NCBI GenBank assembly: GCA_026225945.1
Contig: JAMJFZ010003163.1
Location: 21,760,501-21,824,500, forward strand
DNA length: 64,000 nucleotides
Reading direction: 5' to 3'
Source of the DNA: Cricetomys ansorgei
Taxonomy: Eukaryota > Chordata > Mammalia > Rodentia > Nesomyidae
Shown here: positions 1-12,660 of the stretch, piece after piece
Layout: the number at the start of each line of letters is the position of its first letter
Numbering within the stretch: the stretch's first letter is position 1
Notes under the pieces: generated by a model
What the model was told of the DNA's origin: nothing
The model's database searches: none
The model's input: the letters and a program-made list of their open reading frames with translations, nothing else
Position numbers and translations under genes: made by a program

Positions 1-519
1 TGGGTTAAAATCTGACTAAAATTAATGCAGCTGTAACATTCTCCGGCCTGTTGGTGGCTGTGAGTACTTCGAGGCTAAGTTCCTTGGCGCACACAGGGTG
101 GAGTGTACTGAGTCTCTTGTTTTCCATGGTGATCACTCACAGTCTGGTATGGAAACAGCTCAGCTGCCCTAATGTTTGCAGACTCAGTATGTCTTTCTTG
201 TATTTAATACCTTCCATCTTCCTTGTCTGGGTTAGAGAGAAGTCTACTGTCTTGATTGTATGAATAGTATCTTAAGTTTTCTTCCACAATTTCTCCCATT
301 TCCTTACTGTTAGTAACATGTGAACCTATGCTGAAGCATATCTGTATCAAAGACAGCTTGATTTTGGTAGAACATTTTCTCATTTATAGCACTTCTCTTT
401 GGCTTCCTGACCAGGGCTGCCTGAGAGCTGCTGGGGCGCCTGCCTGTGACCTGAAGCTCACAAAAATCTGTTCCAGAAGGGCTATGGTGTGCTGTTACGC
501 GAATGGAGACAAGTCTGTG

Positions 520-640
520 CCATATATGGTGGCATGTTCTGCCATCCGGCTACTTGGGAAGTTGAGGCAGGAAGTTCAAGTAAGGAATACTAGATTGGCC
601 TGTTATAGCAAGCTCCCCTCCCCCCCCAAAAAAGATAGAG
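520..640 (+). repeat. old B1-like SINE remnant
   Basis: Diverged 7SL-type sequence (ggtggcatg, cttgggaagttgaggcagg, gttcaag) followed by a C-rich/A-rich tail. It is too degraded for a subfamily call. Confidence 0.4.
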
Positions 641-1012
641 ACATATCTTTATCTCAAAATGAAGCATTTTGAGAAGCCCGGAATTGCCACAGATGCCCGC
701 GCCCTAAGCACAGGGAATACTAAGCAAGGAGAGAGAGAGAGAGGGAGAGAGGAAATGGTGCTTTCACTTTGGAAACAGGCACATAGGGCAGGAGGCTCAC
801 AAGTTCAAGAAAGCTGGGGCTAACCAAGTGAATTCCAGGCCAGTTTGAGCTGCATACTGAGATGGTCCAGAAAACCAAGGCCAAGCAGCCAGCCAACGAA
901 ACAGGAGGCAGATGCACAGATGTGGGTGTTTGGTTGAACAGAGGTATGAACAGAATAGATAAAAGAAAGATAAGAATTAAGGTGCTAATTGAAAAAAAAA
1001 GAAAAGAAAATA

Positions 1013-1234
1013 GGGGCTGGAGAGATGGCTCAGTGGTTAGAAGTACTTGCTGCTCTTTCAGAGGGCCCGAGTTTACAGAGGGTTCCCAGCACCCACAGGG
1101 CAGCTCACAGCTGATAACTCTGGCTCCAGCAGATCTAACAGCCTCTTCTGGCCTTTGCAGACAGCCATGCTCATGTACACAACCTCCAACAATGACAAAC
1201 ATGTATCCATAATCAAAATGAAAATAAATATTTA
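1013..1234 (+). repeat. B2-type SINE
   Basis: It begins with the tRNA-derived head gggctggagagatggctcag, has a Pol III B-box-like gagtttac region, and ends in an AATAAATA-rich tail. The 3' half is of the long cricetid or B3-like form. It accounts for the spurious long ORFs here. Confidence 0.85.
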
Positions 1235-1415
1235 AAATCAAACAAAGCCAAATGGTGTTTACTGAACAGAGGATGATGCTGTTACATGAGAACGCGGTTC
1301 TCTGGAGAGCGTGAAGGGACAGAAAGGGGCATAGCTCTCGGAGGGGAGGCTACAGTCTGACAGTGCCAGACTTCAGAGTATGACATACCTCAATGGCATT
1401 TGGGAGACAATGGGT

Positions 1416-1560
1416 GCCAGGCTTGATGGTGCCTGCCTGCCTTTGCCTGCAATCCCAGCACTCAGGAGGCCGAGGCAGGTGGATCTCCATGAGTTTGATT
1501 CTAGCCTGGTCAATATAGTGAGTCCCAGGCCAGGAGAGGCTACATAGTGAGACCTTGTCT
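1416..1560 (+). repeat. B1 SINE, plus orientation
   Basis: It shows the B1 landmarks aatcccagcactcaggaggc, gaggcaggtggatctc and tagcctggtc, and ends at the junction with a second B1 in opposite orientation. Confidence 0.85.
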
Positions 1561-1708
1561 TTTTTTCTCGAGTCAGGGTTTCTCTGTATAATTGCCCTGG
1601 CTGTCCTGGAACTCACTCTATAGACCAGGCTGGCCTTGAATTCACAGAGATCTACCTGCCTCTGCTTCCCAAGTGCTGGGATTAAAGGCATGGGCCACCA
1701 CCTGCCTA
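1561..1708 (-). repeat. B1 SINE, minus orientation (inverted pair)
   Basis: Reverse B1: poly(T), gggtttctctgtata, ccaggctggccttgaa and aagtgctgggattaaaggc. It abuts the plus-strand B1 tail to tail, forming a near 300-bp imperfect inverted repeat. Confidence 0.9.
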
Positions 1709-2499
1709 AGATGTCCCTGTTTTTTGTTTTTTTGTAAAGCAAAGCAAAGAAAGATAAAAGAAAACAGAGAGGTCAGGACAAAGGGAACTGAATCTGTAGT
1801 GTGGGCTGGGCTCCCAGGAGTTGGACTGTGAGGTGCCGTCTACTGGTAACACTTTGAAACAGGAGTAAAAAAAATTCTACCTTGCAAGAGAATGTTTTCT
1901 AATTCTGTATTCTTAGCTTTAAAATGTTTGTTTCTATTACTTTGATATTTTCTGGTTGACCTAGAGGCTGTTTTTGTTTGGAACAAAAGGGATGTAAAAC
2001 TGTTTGCTCCCTCTCATGGATTTAATTAGGCGTGATACACAATCTATAAAAAATCATGACTTTAGTTTCTTTGTTAAGGTAGTCAGAGGCTTTGAGGCAT
2101 GGGTGACTTACCAAAATCACTCTTCCTGCTGGGATGAGTTATCATCCCAATAGTGCCAATCACTTGGTCATTTTACTACCCAAAGCCTCTTTCTTGCTTG
2201 TTTTGCTTTACATAAAGATCACATTTTATTCTCATATTTGTTCACAGACATGATTCACATTCTGCTATTTTGTACATAAGGAAATCATTCTAAATCCAGC
2301 AACAGTGCCAGCTTGACTAAAAAAAGTTATTTTCCATATCCACAAAAATGTTAATCAGATTCTTGTTAGAACATGTGTAAGAGCTGGTTTTCATTGTCAC
2401 AGCTCTTGATGTCAGATTACTAAAATAATTTATGTTTTGTTGTGGGAACACTGGTGCACGCAGAGCCTCCCAAGTCACATGACCACGTCTCAGCCCACA

Positions 2500-5324
2500 C
2501 TTCTTCATGACACATAGAAATTATTTGTGCTTTGTGGTAACAAATGAATGGCAGGAACAGCAGAATTTCAATGCGGCCTTTCTTTATTTGATTAAATATA
2601 GTCTCTATTTATTCTTAAAAAAACTAATTTAAGCTAAATGGCAACAAACCATGATAATTCAGAAAACATGTTGAAACCGAGAGTGAAGAGAAATGTTCTC
2701 TACGTAAACCACAGTGTAAACCATAAAACTTATTTTTGTCAAGTGCTTCTCATGACAGTGGCTGGGAATTTGACATTTCTACTACAGTAGGCAAAAAACC
2801 CATGTATAACACAGTCTCCCGCACGCCACATCACGTCTCTATTCATATTTCCAAACTAAAGCATTACAGCTCCCAGGGTGCTGAGTGTCCTGCGCTGGTA
2901 GAGAGCCGCACGCTCTCCTCCGGTGCTGTGTGCCCCGCAGCCCCGCACCCTCGTCACCCTTAACACAGCAGGCCCGGTTCACAGAGGAGACAGCTCTTTA
3001 ATCCAGAGGGAGGTGACCTTTTCAGAGAACTCCGGCCGGCACATGATTAGACAAGGACAAAAGTGGACTTCATGTGAGGTGCTCATTTGACTTCCTGTTC
3101 AGAGCACTTGAGTAGCCATTACCTGTGGAGGTGATTGTTGGGAACATCTGCAGGAGTCTTTGGCTGAGAGTCTTAAAGCTAGTAAACACAAATGTAAGAT
3201 AAGCCTGGCTAAATCCCCAATCTTACTTGAGGTATAGATTCTATACTGCTGACTCACTTGTAGAAGCTTTCTGATTAAAACTTCCTGTCTCCACTTAAAG
3301 ATGCCAAGAAGTCAGCACTGTCCGGGTTTTCTCCCTGCAGAAAGCATTATTTAGTTTGGGATATAACATGTTAAAACAATAATGCATGCCTCCTGGGAGA
3401 ATACCACAATAAATGTCTTGAAAACCACTCAGTTAATCCCAGGGTATAATCTGGCTGTTTTAAATCACTGCAGGGAATATTATGGGCCTTAATGACACTG
3501 TAGCTGCACAAAGCCAAAGAGAGCTAGAGGGAGGCCAAAGAGATGAGCTCAGAGCCAGCTAAAGTGACAACAAACATGTGGCTGTCTACTAGGGTTGGAG
3601 AGGTTTTGTCTGCAGATGTTTGTGGTCACTAGAAGGTTCCAGAGGAATGAGTTGTTATGAAGATTTGCAGAGTTTGATGAGAACAAGATTCCTCTTGGAG
3701 ATGGCAGGCCCGAGGACAGGGATGCCCAATGGTACAGACAGAATTTATAGATTTCTGTGGTCAGATCATACTCTACTGGTCCCACAAAGTGCGCCAACAA
3801 ATTAATATCGTACGGATGTCATTTCAAAGCCTCCAAGGAGGAATCATCACTGAGGCCGTTAGAGCACAGATGGTTCAACTATATACTGATATTCATACTT
3901 GCATTTCTGCATTATAGCTGCTTTTTCCCCTGTTGAACTGTAATGAATTGTCTCATAATCTATTCCATCTTCCTGCCATTAGCAGGCTTTGAATGTTCAC
4001 AAATAGGAGCAAAGAACTCATTTTCCAGGGCTTTAATCACACAAAGAGGGAATGCCTAATTCTCTAAATGAAATGGTCTGTGATCACTGAAGCAGAGATT
4101 TAATATAGCACGGCAAATTAGGTAGATTTTAATAAATTACTTATCTCCCTGAATACTTTACATATGCTTAAGAAGGAATAGCCTGTTTGCAAACAGTGAA
4201 AACCCACAGCCTATAAAAATCCTTTGAAGAAAATGACAAATAAAAAAGTAAATTAAAAAATGAAATGCATTATATCTCAGACCCCCAGAGACAATTCCTT
4301 TGCAGCACTGATTCACAGCTCCATTAAAAATATCAATTAAACCCTTCAGCAAGACTGTGTAAAAGCTAGAAATTAACTTTTGGAGCTGCTTTTTGAGGGT
4401 CTGGATATCCAGATACATCCCAGCATTGTATGAGCTTGATGTAAGTTTAAAAAATGATAAAAAGGGTCTTCTTTCCTGTCTAAGCATTTTAAAATTTGAG
4501 AGATACTTTAATTTTTTCTATGTAATAACATTAGTGTGAAAGTATGAATTTCATCTATCTATCCATCTATCTGCCCATCTTCTTTATATGAATACAATCC
4601 TGAATCCCATATCAGCATTACAAACACACTGATACCATATAACCTGGAACAACTACAAAAATGTTTACGAAAAACAAACAAGCAATCAAAAAACTGGGAG
4701 TAATTTAATAAGTTGATGCCTAGTCTTCTTTATATTTAATTGATAGAAACTGCATGCATCAAAGAAAATGCATACTGAACTTGAATGCACATAAAGTGGA
4801 TATTAGCATTTTAAAGAGGAAGATTAACACATTAATCCAAGTAATTTTCATATATTGCTTCTAATAAAGTCTTCACAGTATAAAAGTCTTAATGAGGCTA
4901 ATCAGAGGCTTTCCACTTAGTGGGACGATTAGGGATAACATAAAAAGTGTTTCTTTTTCATAGGTTTCCTAAGACTTATGGGTTTTCTTATGAAAAATAA
5001 AAATGGGAACTACTCCCAGTTCTTCATAAGAAAATGTTGCAAATGCAAATAGATGTTTCATGCTATCATGTTGATATAAATTATTTAGAAGGTAGCCCAC
5101 TGTGGAGAATGGAAGTCCTAAGGGGTGGCAGTCCTGGGGGGGAGGGGATAGAAAAATAAACAAAAAAGTATACAAAACTTGAACACTCAAGTCTAAACCC
5201 AGGCGCTCCCTCCCAGGTCCCCATGAATTATAGATTATATACACCAGAGTGATTACTCAAAATCTCATCTTTGAGCTTTCATGTGGGCATTTTCTCAGAA
5301 GTAGGATGCCTCTGGAAGTTTCTT
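2500..5324 (-). other. Rpgrip1l: RPGRIP1L 3' UTR, far end not determined
   Basis: Sequence after the stop codon is AT-rich, largely non-repetitive and has no coding signal. Minus-strand ATTAAA hexamers occur near 4735-4740 and 4508-4513, and two AATAAA hexamers occur at 2608-2613 and 2583-2588. Any of these could end the transcript, so the limit given here only marks the last paired signal. A 14-bp palindrome at 4183-4196 lies inside. Confidence 0.4.
2583..2613 (-). terminator. candidate paired poly(A) signals
   Basis: On the minus strand two AATAAA hexamers lie 25 nt apart (2613-2608 and 2588-2583) in AT-rich unique sequence, about 2.7 kb after the RPGRIP1L stop. They are the first exact AATAAA pair downstream. 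Chance occurrence in AT-rich DNA is quite possible, and 3' RNA ends would be needed to confirm use. Confidence 0.25.
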
Positions 5325-5437
5325 TCAAGCCTCCAAGTCCTCTCTGTACTGCTTGTAGACAGACCGGAGGGCATGGAGAGCTTCCACCGTTACCTTCAGC
5401 TTGCCGATGCTGCCACCGTCTGCTCGGGCATCAAAGA
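5325..5437 (-). CDS. Rpgrip1l: RPGRIP1L terminal coding exon and stop
   Basis: The coding part is 113 nt and encodes residues 865-901: [22 protein letters not shown], then [11 protein letters not shown] and a TGA stop at 5327-5325. The final -D-L-E-A is the conserved C-terminus of the family, so the protein is not truncated. The acceptor is CTTTCTCCTTAG. The 3' UTR continues to lower coordinates. Confidence 0.96.
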
Positions 5438-7321
5438 CTAAGGAGAAAGCAGCAGTGAGAGTCAATGATGCTTGGCAGTTTTCACAGCGAGGCTAGTTCA
5501 CACAGCTTTGAGAAGACGAGCACAGGAGTGTGATAGCACCATGTGTGTGAAGATGTAATCTTTATATGTGATCTTTACGCTTACCAAGTGAAAGGCTATG
5601 GCTATTCACACACGGTCACAATTTCTTCTAACATACTGTGAATAACAGACCACTGCAAAGGTACGATGCAGCCGGCATTAGGATTGGCAGCCTATATACC
5701 TAAGACAACATCTCATTTAAAATAGGGGTCCTGTGAAATTAGAAAAGCAAAACAGCATTTGTGAGAACCGTGAGACATCTGTGAACTGGCTCTGAGGGTC
5801 TGAGGTTCACTTGAGTGAACGTGGGCTTTCCTTAGGAGAGCTATCAGTGATGCCCCAAAGGCAGACTACTTAAGTAAAGTCTTGAGGCTTCTTTGAACAC
5901 AGCCTGGTATAATGCCAAGTCAGTTCTCCCAGACCCCACCAGCTGGGCAGAGACATTTGCTAGGGGGCCAAGCCCAGAATTCCGGAGTTTGTAAGTTTGA
6001 TAATACTTATGGGTCTTATAGTCTCTGGTTTCTTTGAACTTTAATGGTGGGGATGGATCAAGTGTCCATCCAGTCTCAGCCTCCTGAATAGAAGAACTAT
6101 AACTACTCCTCCCAATAGTGTGTGTGTTACTTCAAAGAACATTTGTGAGAAAACCTTCAAAGAAGACTTGGCAGGCACACGCGGAGAAAGGAGCCCTGGA
6201 AGAGCAGCGGTCTGGCAGTACCCAGCTGCTCTCCTGAGCTTTCACCTTTTCTTGGATGACACAGAGCAAGGTATAAGACGCTACTGGGAACAGCACCTGG
6301 TCATCTGACTGGCTTCTAACAGCTGGGTGTCAGCCTAGTGTGATCCCTGGTGCCTCACAGGCAAATGGGGGTCACTAAGCAGAACTGACTGTACGAGATC
6401 GAGGATGCACAGCAGAGGCACTTTTGGTGATTTCTGCCAGCCTCTCAGTCCTGGAGTCTAACTAAGGTTAGATGGGCAATTTAACCCTCTCATCTTCTGC
6501 ACTATGTCAAAGTGTAACTAGCTGCCACCAAGTTAGATGTGCCACTTTATGAATGCTCCCAACCATGCCCCAGTTATTTATTCAGTCTAACATGGGCAGT
6601 CATTTGGCTTGCTCTGGACTTCCAAGAACCTGTCACGTGTCCAGAACAGGCAGCTCTACGGAGCCGCCACAGCACTGCAGAATCCTGGTCGTTAGGAGGT
6701 GCTTATAAAGTTACCTGCCTGTGGCCTCAACAGGCAATTCAACAAGCTCAGTACATCATCTCAGAGAGGCCTCTGCCAACTTGGCCAGTTGGAAGTGGAA
6801 TCAGTGAGTTTCTTGACTGATTGTGTGGCCAGGGCCTTTCTTGGTTATAGGTTATAAAGCACAACTCCTCCTGCATGTGTGATGTAAGAACAGGAAGAGG
6901 AATGAGGCACCTAGCAAGGTAAAAATCTAGGATACAGTTTTGTGAGGAACACCCTAAGTGTCAGAGTCCAGAGTTAGCAGAGCAGATGCAGCCTGGGGCT
7001 GCAGCCCCAAACTAGAGAAGCCTCAGGAAGATGCTGCTGAGGTTCAGAGAAGCAAGTTTGAGGCCAGTGTGTTACCCCAACACTGAGAAATGCATTACTT
7101 AATTCCTGTGAAGCTCAATTATTTAAAATTTCTACCAGCCATGGAAGGATGGGGAAGGGAATTGGAGGGTGCAAGGACGACTTCTAGCTGCAGCAGATGT
7201 TAGCCTGAGCTCAGCCTTCTCTGATGTGTGACAGACCCCTCCCAGAAATTAGGAAGAGATCTGAATAGAGAGCCTGGCCCTTGGCAGCTGGTGGCTCTGC
7301 AGACAAAGCCATGCATCATAC
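5438..7321 (-). other. intron (1.9 kb), unique sequence
   Basis: This is the last intron. I see no clear repeat and no coding signal beyond short chance ORFs. The splice sites fit the flanking exons. Confidence 0.8.
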
Positions 7322-7455
7322 CATCAATGTTCTGCTCGATGATGTCTCTTCCTTTCTGAAACACGTCAATGAGGTCAACGTGAGCAACGCCGATGTCCTC
7401 ACACTCTAGATCCTGCTCGTCCTCGGGAGGGTCGCTGACCACGGTGAAGCGAACA
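7322..7455 (-). CDS. Rpgrip1l: RPGRIP1L coding exon, RID part 3
   Basis: The exon is 134 nt and encodes residues 820-864. It reads [26 protein letters not shown], then [17 protein letters not shown]. The acidic loop followed by I-G-V-A-H-V is the C2-like signature of the RID. The acceptor is GCCTTCTCAG and the donor is ATG|GTATGA. Confidence 0.96.
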
Positions 7456-8840
7456 CTGAGAAGGCACAGGACACAGAAGACTGTTTCCATGGAGCAGGAC
7501 ATGGACACACAGGTTTGTGTTTTTGTCTTGTTTTAATAACTATGTGTAAAATAGCGATATTTTCAGTGATGCCATTAGAAAGGAAATTACCTTAGGCAAA
7601 AATCTTCCCTGAACTATTAGAATCTTAGAGCTCACTCAGCTTTCCAATGAGCACCAATGTCCTTTCTAAGCCTGATGGCATTTTTCTCCAAAATAACCAG
7701 GCAAAGGGAAGGACCCAATGTCCATGTCATTATCCTATATCTGGTATTCTGATATCTCTACTTTCAAGATGAAAAACAGGAAGGGTACAAAGGCCATGGG
7801 AGGTTACACAGTCAGCATTTTGACAGAAAGACATGATTATTTTCCCCCCAGCAGTGTACAACTCTGGGGTTGGCAGCAAGCAATCTACCAAACTGTATGA
7901 GCTGTTTTACAAGATGCAGAGGTTGCGCTGCCTGGGGAGTGGTCTGAATGCCCACAGAGCAAGGCTGAGCTCTGCCCAAGGGCTCTGTTAGATATTCGTA
8001 TTGCTTCAGCAGCCTTTTCATGTGCAACCACAGCATCTAAGTTCTACTTTACTTTTAGACACATAATTGCAGGGCTCTGATGGAACTGATTTGAATTAGT
8101 GGCTTGTGCTATAGCCAAACACACTTGGATTGACCAAATGACAGGAATTTACAGTTAAGTACTCTTTTGATATGTCTTGGCAGCATAGCTTAAACCATGG
8201 ATGCTTATAAACCTTACCATTTTAAACTCTGTGAAACATATCTACCCCAAATCAGAAACAAAACAAGAAACAGAAAAATCCAAGCCCCTGAGAAATCACG
8301 CCTTGAAAAATACAAATAAAATCCTTTCCAAATGCTGATAGATAAACACGATAATATCTCTAATCAGCTTGCTGAAGATAACATTCAGTATTGCATTCCT
8401 TTACAAGTCCCCATTTTTAGCTAGGAATAGAATTTGAAGAAATTATAAAATAGAGATCCCGTGAGTCAAAATGAAAGTTAACACTTGTTCGTACAGTAAT
8501 CGCAGAACGCGGATCCAAACTGTTGAGCGGTCTGAGTATTTTACATGATGCACAGGGTAGGGGGATTTAGGTAGGGGTTAGGGGATTCACTCTTGTTTAC
8601 ATTCAGACTGCCATGCTAATGGAGCTGTGTGATGTTGGAGAAATTACTTACTCAGTCTCCCTCATCTCAGTTTCCTCAGTGCTGAGGATAATTACACCTG
8701 TGAATGTGGACATAGATGAGGCGATACAAGTAACCAGAGCCCTGAACACAGTAGGCTGAGAAAAGTGAAAACATGTGTTTAAACAGATTCCCAAATCACC
8801 TCCTGATTTCTTTACTCAGTTAAACCAAAATGACAGTTGA

Positions 8841-9040
8841 TGGAGCTGGGGAGGTGACGCACTGTCTGCTCCTGCAGAGGACTTGGGTTCCAGTCCCAGC
8901 ACACACATGGTGGCTCACAACTGTCTGTAACTCCAGTTCCAGGGATCCAATACACTTTTCTGACGTCTGCAGGCATAGTGTACACACGGTGCACATGCAG
9001 ACATGGAACCAAAACACTTATGAACAAATAAAATAAATGG
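8841..9040 (+). repeat. B2-type SINE
   Basis: ggagctgggg head, tcccagcacacacatggtgg and gtctgtaactccagttccag core, and an AAATAAAATAAATGG tail. The subfamily is diverged. Confidence 0.8.
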
Positions 9041-9420
9041 ATGCTGTTTGGAAAGGAGAAATTAAAAGAAATGGAACAGGTGGCCACTGTTGCCTGGTAT
9101 GTGACAGCATTTTAACAGTGACGGTAGAGGGCGTCCTCCAGCATGGGACACTCAGGGCATAGAGTAACAGGCTATTTTCAGGTACTTTAGGTACTGTGAC
9201 ACTTGATATACTTTAATCTCAGATTTTGAGATCATATCTGCATCATTTTATAAAGGTAGACTATTGCCTTCATTGAGTGTACATGAATTCTGAGAAAAAA
9301 GCCCTCTAAGTTCTATAAAAAAGGTTAGGAAATGTGAAAAATGCAATATTCCTGGCTTTAAATTCTATGCGATTTAAATTCTATAGGAAGCAAAATATGA
9401 GGTCAAATAAAATTCACAGG

Positions 9421-9516
9421 TCTTGGACATAGCTCAGAGTTAAAGCTCCTGCCTCAAATGGGCAAATACAAGCACCTGGCTTCCATTCCCAGCATTAAAA
9501 ACAAATAAATAAAACC
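9421..9516 (+). repeat. ID-like SINE
   Basis: tRNA-Ala-derived head (catagctcagagttaaagctcctgcc), ttccattcccagc box B region and an A-rich tail with AAATAAATAAA. Confidence 0.65.
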
Positions 9517-9700
9517 AATCAACGACCTAGAAAGTTACACCCAAAAGGGAAGAAAGCTCGCTAGGTGAATTTAAAAATGTATACACATATCCATGAACCC
9601 AAGAACACCTCCTAAACTACTTTTAGCCTCTTAGAACAAATGAGGCCTGGGTGCATGCCTCATAGATGCCCCTGGTCTGCCTGAGGGCCCAGATGCATAC

Positions 9701-9703
<3 letters not shown>

Positions 9704-9748
<45 letters not shown>
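9704..9748. repeat. (TG)n microsatellite
   Basis: About 22 uninterrupted TG units. In the sense RNA of RPGRIP1L this is a CA repeat. Confidence 0.98.
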
Positions 9749-9751
<3 letters not shown>

Positions 9752-10040
9752 CACGCGCATGCAAACATCACATGCTCCCCAGGTGTGCCTCCCTGCAACT
9801 CTTTTACTTCTGAGCCCACCCTTGCTAGCCCTCCATCTATCCCAGAATGCACTGAGTCATCCTTCCTGCCTGGCATTCCCTCAGCCTGGAACTGTATGTC
9901 CCAGGCTCTTGTAACTTGACTAAGACTCTTGATCCTTCACAAATCAGCTAAAATGTGACCATCTCAGATTGGCTTTCATTGTTATCTTCTCTTTTAGTAT
10001 TTAACTTATTCAATCTCTTTTCTTTTTCTTTATCATTTTA

Positions 10041-10169
10041 AGGGTCCTCACTATGCAGCTCTGGCTGTCCTGTAACTTGTTATGTAGACTGGACTAGCCT
10101 CTAACTCAGAGATCCACCTGCTTCTGCCTCCCAAGTGCTGGGATTAAAGGTGAGTGCCACCATACCCAG
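10041..10169 (-). repeat. B1 SINE
   Basis: Reverse B1: ctggctgtcctg, tctaactcagagatccacc and cccaagtgctgggattaaagg. It lacks the usual poly(T) start. Confidence 0.85.
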
Positions 10170-10340
10170 TGTTTGCTCAACTTTTTGTTACTACTCATCA
10201 CAGTATGTAATTAGTTTATTCGTTTTCTTTCATCATAGTCTGTCTTCCTCATTGGTGGATTTGCTCAGTGGCTTTTGCTAAAGATAAACCAAAAAGGAAC
10301 TAGAATCAGAATTAAAACTATGACTTCAAACTAATAATAA

Positions 10341-10567
10341 ATCATTTTTTGATATTTTGTTTCTTTTCATTTTATGTGTAGGAGTGTTTGCCTGAATGTA
10401 TGTCTGTGCCGCAAGTGCATGCAGTGCCCATGGAGGCCAGAAGAGGGCATCAGATGCCCTTGGGCTGGAGTAGATAGCTGTGAGCCACCAGGAGGTGCTG
10501 GTGGCTGAACCCAAATCCTCAGGAAGAACAGTCAGTGCTCTTAACCACCAAGCCAGCTCTCCAGCCC
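10341..10567 (-). repeat. B2-type SINE
   Basis: It ends with the reversed head (ctcttaaccaccaagccagctctccagcccc). The reversed 3' half contains ggccagaagagggcatcagatgccc, typical of the long B2/B3 group. Confidence 0.85.
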
Positions 10568-11108
10568 CAAGTTAATAATTTTTAAGGTTTTATTTCAGTG
10601 TATCACTGTTTAAGGTAACAGCTGCATATTTCCAAATGCACATGGGATAGTGTATAAAGGCACTAACACAGTTCACTATGAGTTGTCTACTACTTTTGTC
10701 ACGTAGGAAGGACAACCCCTAGCTGTGCCTGCTAAGTTAGCACCACTATTAAGCAGGGGTGCCACCTGCGTAAGGGTGTTCTTAGACTAGGAGCTACTTT
10801 AATAAACACCTCTGAGCATTCACAACAGGAGAGAATACTTGGTAGTGTCTCCTAGCTCTGGCTGTGGGAAAGCGCATGTCACACCTTTCTTCAGCACAGG
10901 GAGGTGAGCAGCATCCTAGTATTCGCCAGATAAGCATTCCCCACCTGTGGTCTGCACTAGGCTTTCATGAAGAAAAAGAAAAAAAAGTTGACAGGAACAT
11001 GTGTGTCTGTGAGGGACACCTGGACATTCCTGAAGGGACAATGTTGGAGTGTGAGAGTATCTGCAGGACAGTGGCTTTTCTTCTCTTCCTCCCTCCCTCT
11101 CTCCCTTC

Positions 11109-11190
11109 TTTTTTTTTGTGGTACCTGAAATCAAACCTAGTCTGTCACTCATGCTAAGCAAGCACCTACCACTGAGCTAGCCCACCCCTG
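11109..11190 (-). repeat. ID-like SINE
   Basis: Poly(T) then tgctaagcaagcacctaccactgagctagccc, the reverse complement of an ID head. It lies about 110 bp from the RID part 2 exon. Confidence 0.65.
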
Positions 11191-11303
11191 TGCCTTTTCA
11201 TCTTCAAGCTTCTTTGGAGGTAACAAGACTGCAAGGGGGATTTCCAATATTCCAGAAACCAAGAGGACACAGAGGGCTGCTCAGGTAATCTTGCCCTACG
11301 TAC

Positions 11304-11388
11304 CTTCCGTGAGGCAGTTCTTGCCTTTGCAGAACTGCTTTCAAGATGGCTCTCTCCGCTGGGTTGTTTTCTTTATCCAGGTAGATCA
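11304..11388 (-). CDS. Rpgrip1l: RPGRIP1L coding exon, RID part 2
   Basis: The exon is 85 nt and encodes residues 792-819 (I-Y-L-D-K-E-N-N-P-A-E-R-A-I-L-K-A-V-L). It has split codons at both ends: G|TG gives Val at the start and AG|T gives Ser at the end. The acceptor is TTTTGCTGTAG and the donor is AAG|GTACGT. It encodes a strand and a helix of the RID. Confidence 0.95.
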
Positions 11389-12660
11389 CTACAGCAAAAG
11401 AAAAAGCAGGTCCACACAAGGAAGTCACTCAGACCCATACTCCATCGACACTGTCCCTGTACCCTGTAAACACTTTGTAAAAACACACGTCGTGCCGCCA
11501 GTTTGTGTGTCTGGGAAGTCACAATGCGACCTGAACGGTCATGTGACCCAGCGCCAGGCCCCTGGCAGGTTTACGTGCACACTGTCAGGAAGGACACATC
11601 TCAGCGTGCCTTGTTGCCGCCTCCACCTGTTAGTGGCTCTGGCTGGCTAACAGAAAAGCTGGGGGTCCTTATTGCTTTGTATTTGAGGGCTTCACAGCGA
11701 TACTGTGAGGCAGCACTCTTGCCCTTCCTGAGAGCACAGGATCGATGCCCGTCTCCGGCCGCCACGTGCAACACAAGAGGCGGAGTGCAGGTGAAGACAC
11801 TGATGTGTCTGTGCGCGGTGGAGCGAGGGGGGGGCTTTTTGGGGTGTGAAGACTGGTCCTGTCATTCAGAAACGTGGCTGGAACAGATGGGATAACTGTC
11901 AAAAGCGCCACCTGGAGGATGACGTTTCGGAGACTGTAGGGAGTCTACTACTGGGCCCTGCCTTCTCAGCAGAAGACACGCCTCTCTTAGACGCCAGCCT
12001 GGCTGAGGGCTCTCTCGTGGCCAGATCTCAACTCAGACATGATCTCCAAAGTGCACACGGGGACGGTGCTGTGATGACTGGAGCTCGGGAGCCTTTAGGT
12101 TCCACTAGGAAGAGACACGTTTCACTGGAAATGTTTCCCAGCGTGTTTCAGTTCTGCTCCAAATGACCATGCTAACGACTCAGTCAACTGCTCGGCTCCC
12201 TGGGAGATTAACCGAACCCAACATGTGCCATGAGGGAGTTAGGCACATGGAGTGGGAGACAACTTACCGGCAAGGAGGTAACAGTGACTCAGGAGAAGTA
12301 GGAGTCAGTGAAGGCACAGCAGCCAAGCTAGCAGCTTGGGAGAACCAAGGCGGCTATCTGTGCTGGATGCCATACTGACATTTACAGAGTTCAACTCAAA
12401 TGGTTCCACGTGGCTTTCTTATCTCTGCCAGAAAGTCATCTTAATAGATAAACTTTACTAGTGCTGTGGGTCAGTACCTCATTTTTAGAGGTGGTCAGTA
12501 TATCACACTTAATGGGATTTTTTTTTTTTTTTTTTGCTAATTCGATATGTGACATGTCATATATTCCTCTGCTCCATAATCCTAAAGCTTTTTAGGCCAT
12601 AGTGATTTAAACTATTGGAGGGCGAATAATGAAAGTAATTTAGAAGAAAGACAACTGAGG

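Larger units (their letters stand above)
7456..11303 (-). other. intron (3.8 kb)
   Basis: The first 1.4 kb (7456-8840) is mostly unique. The rest holds B2-type, ID and B1 SINEs and a TG microsatellite, each listed separately. No gene is seen on either strand. Confidence 0.8.

Noticed and set aside
720..1241. 173-codon minus-strand ORF
   Set aside because: It runs through a B2-type SINE and a GA-rich tract and matches no protein.
9421..9516. possible tRNA gene
   Set aside because: The head is tRNA-like, but the element has an A-rich tail and degraded arms, as expected for an ID SINE.
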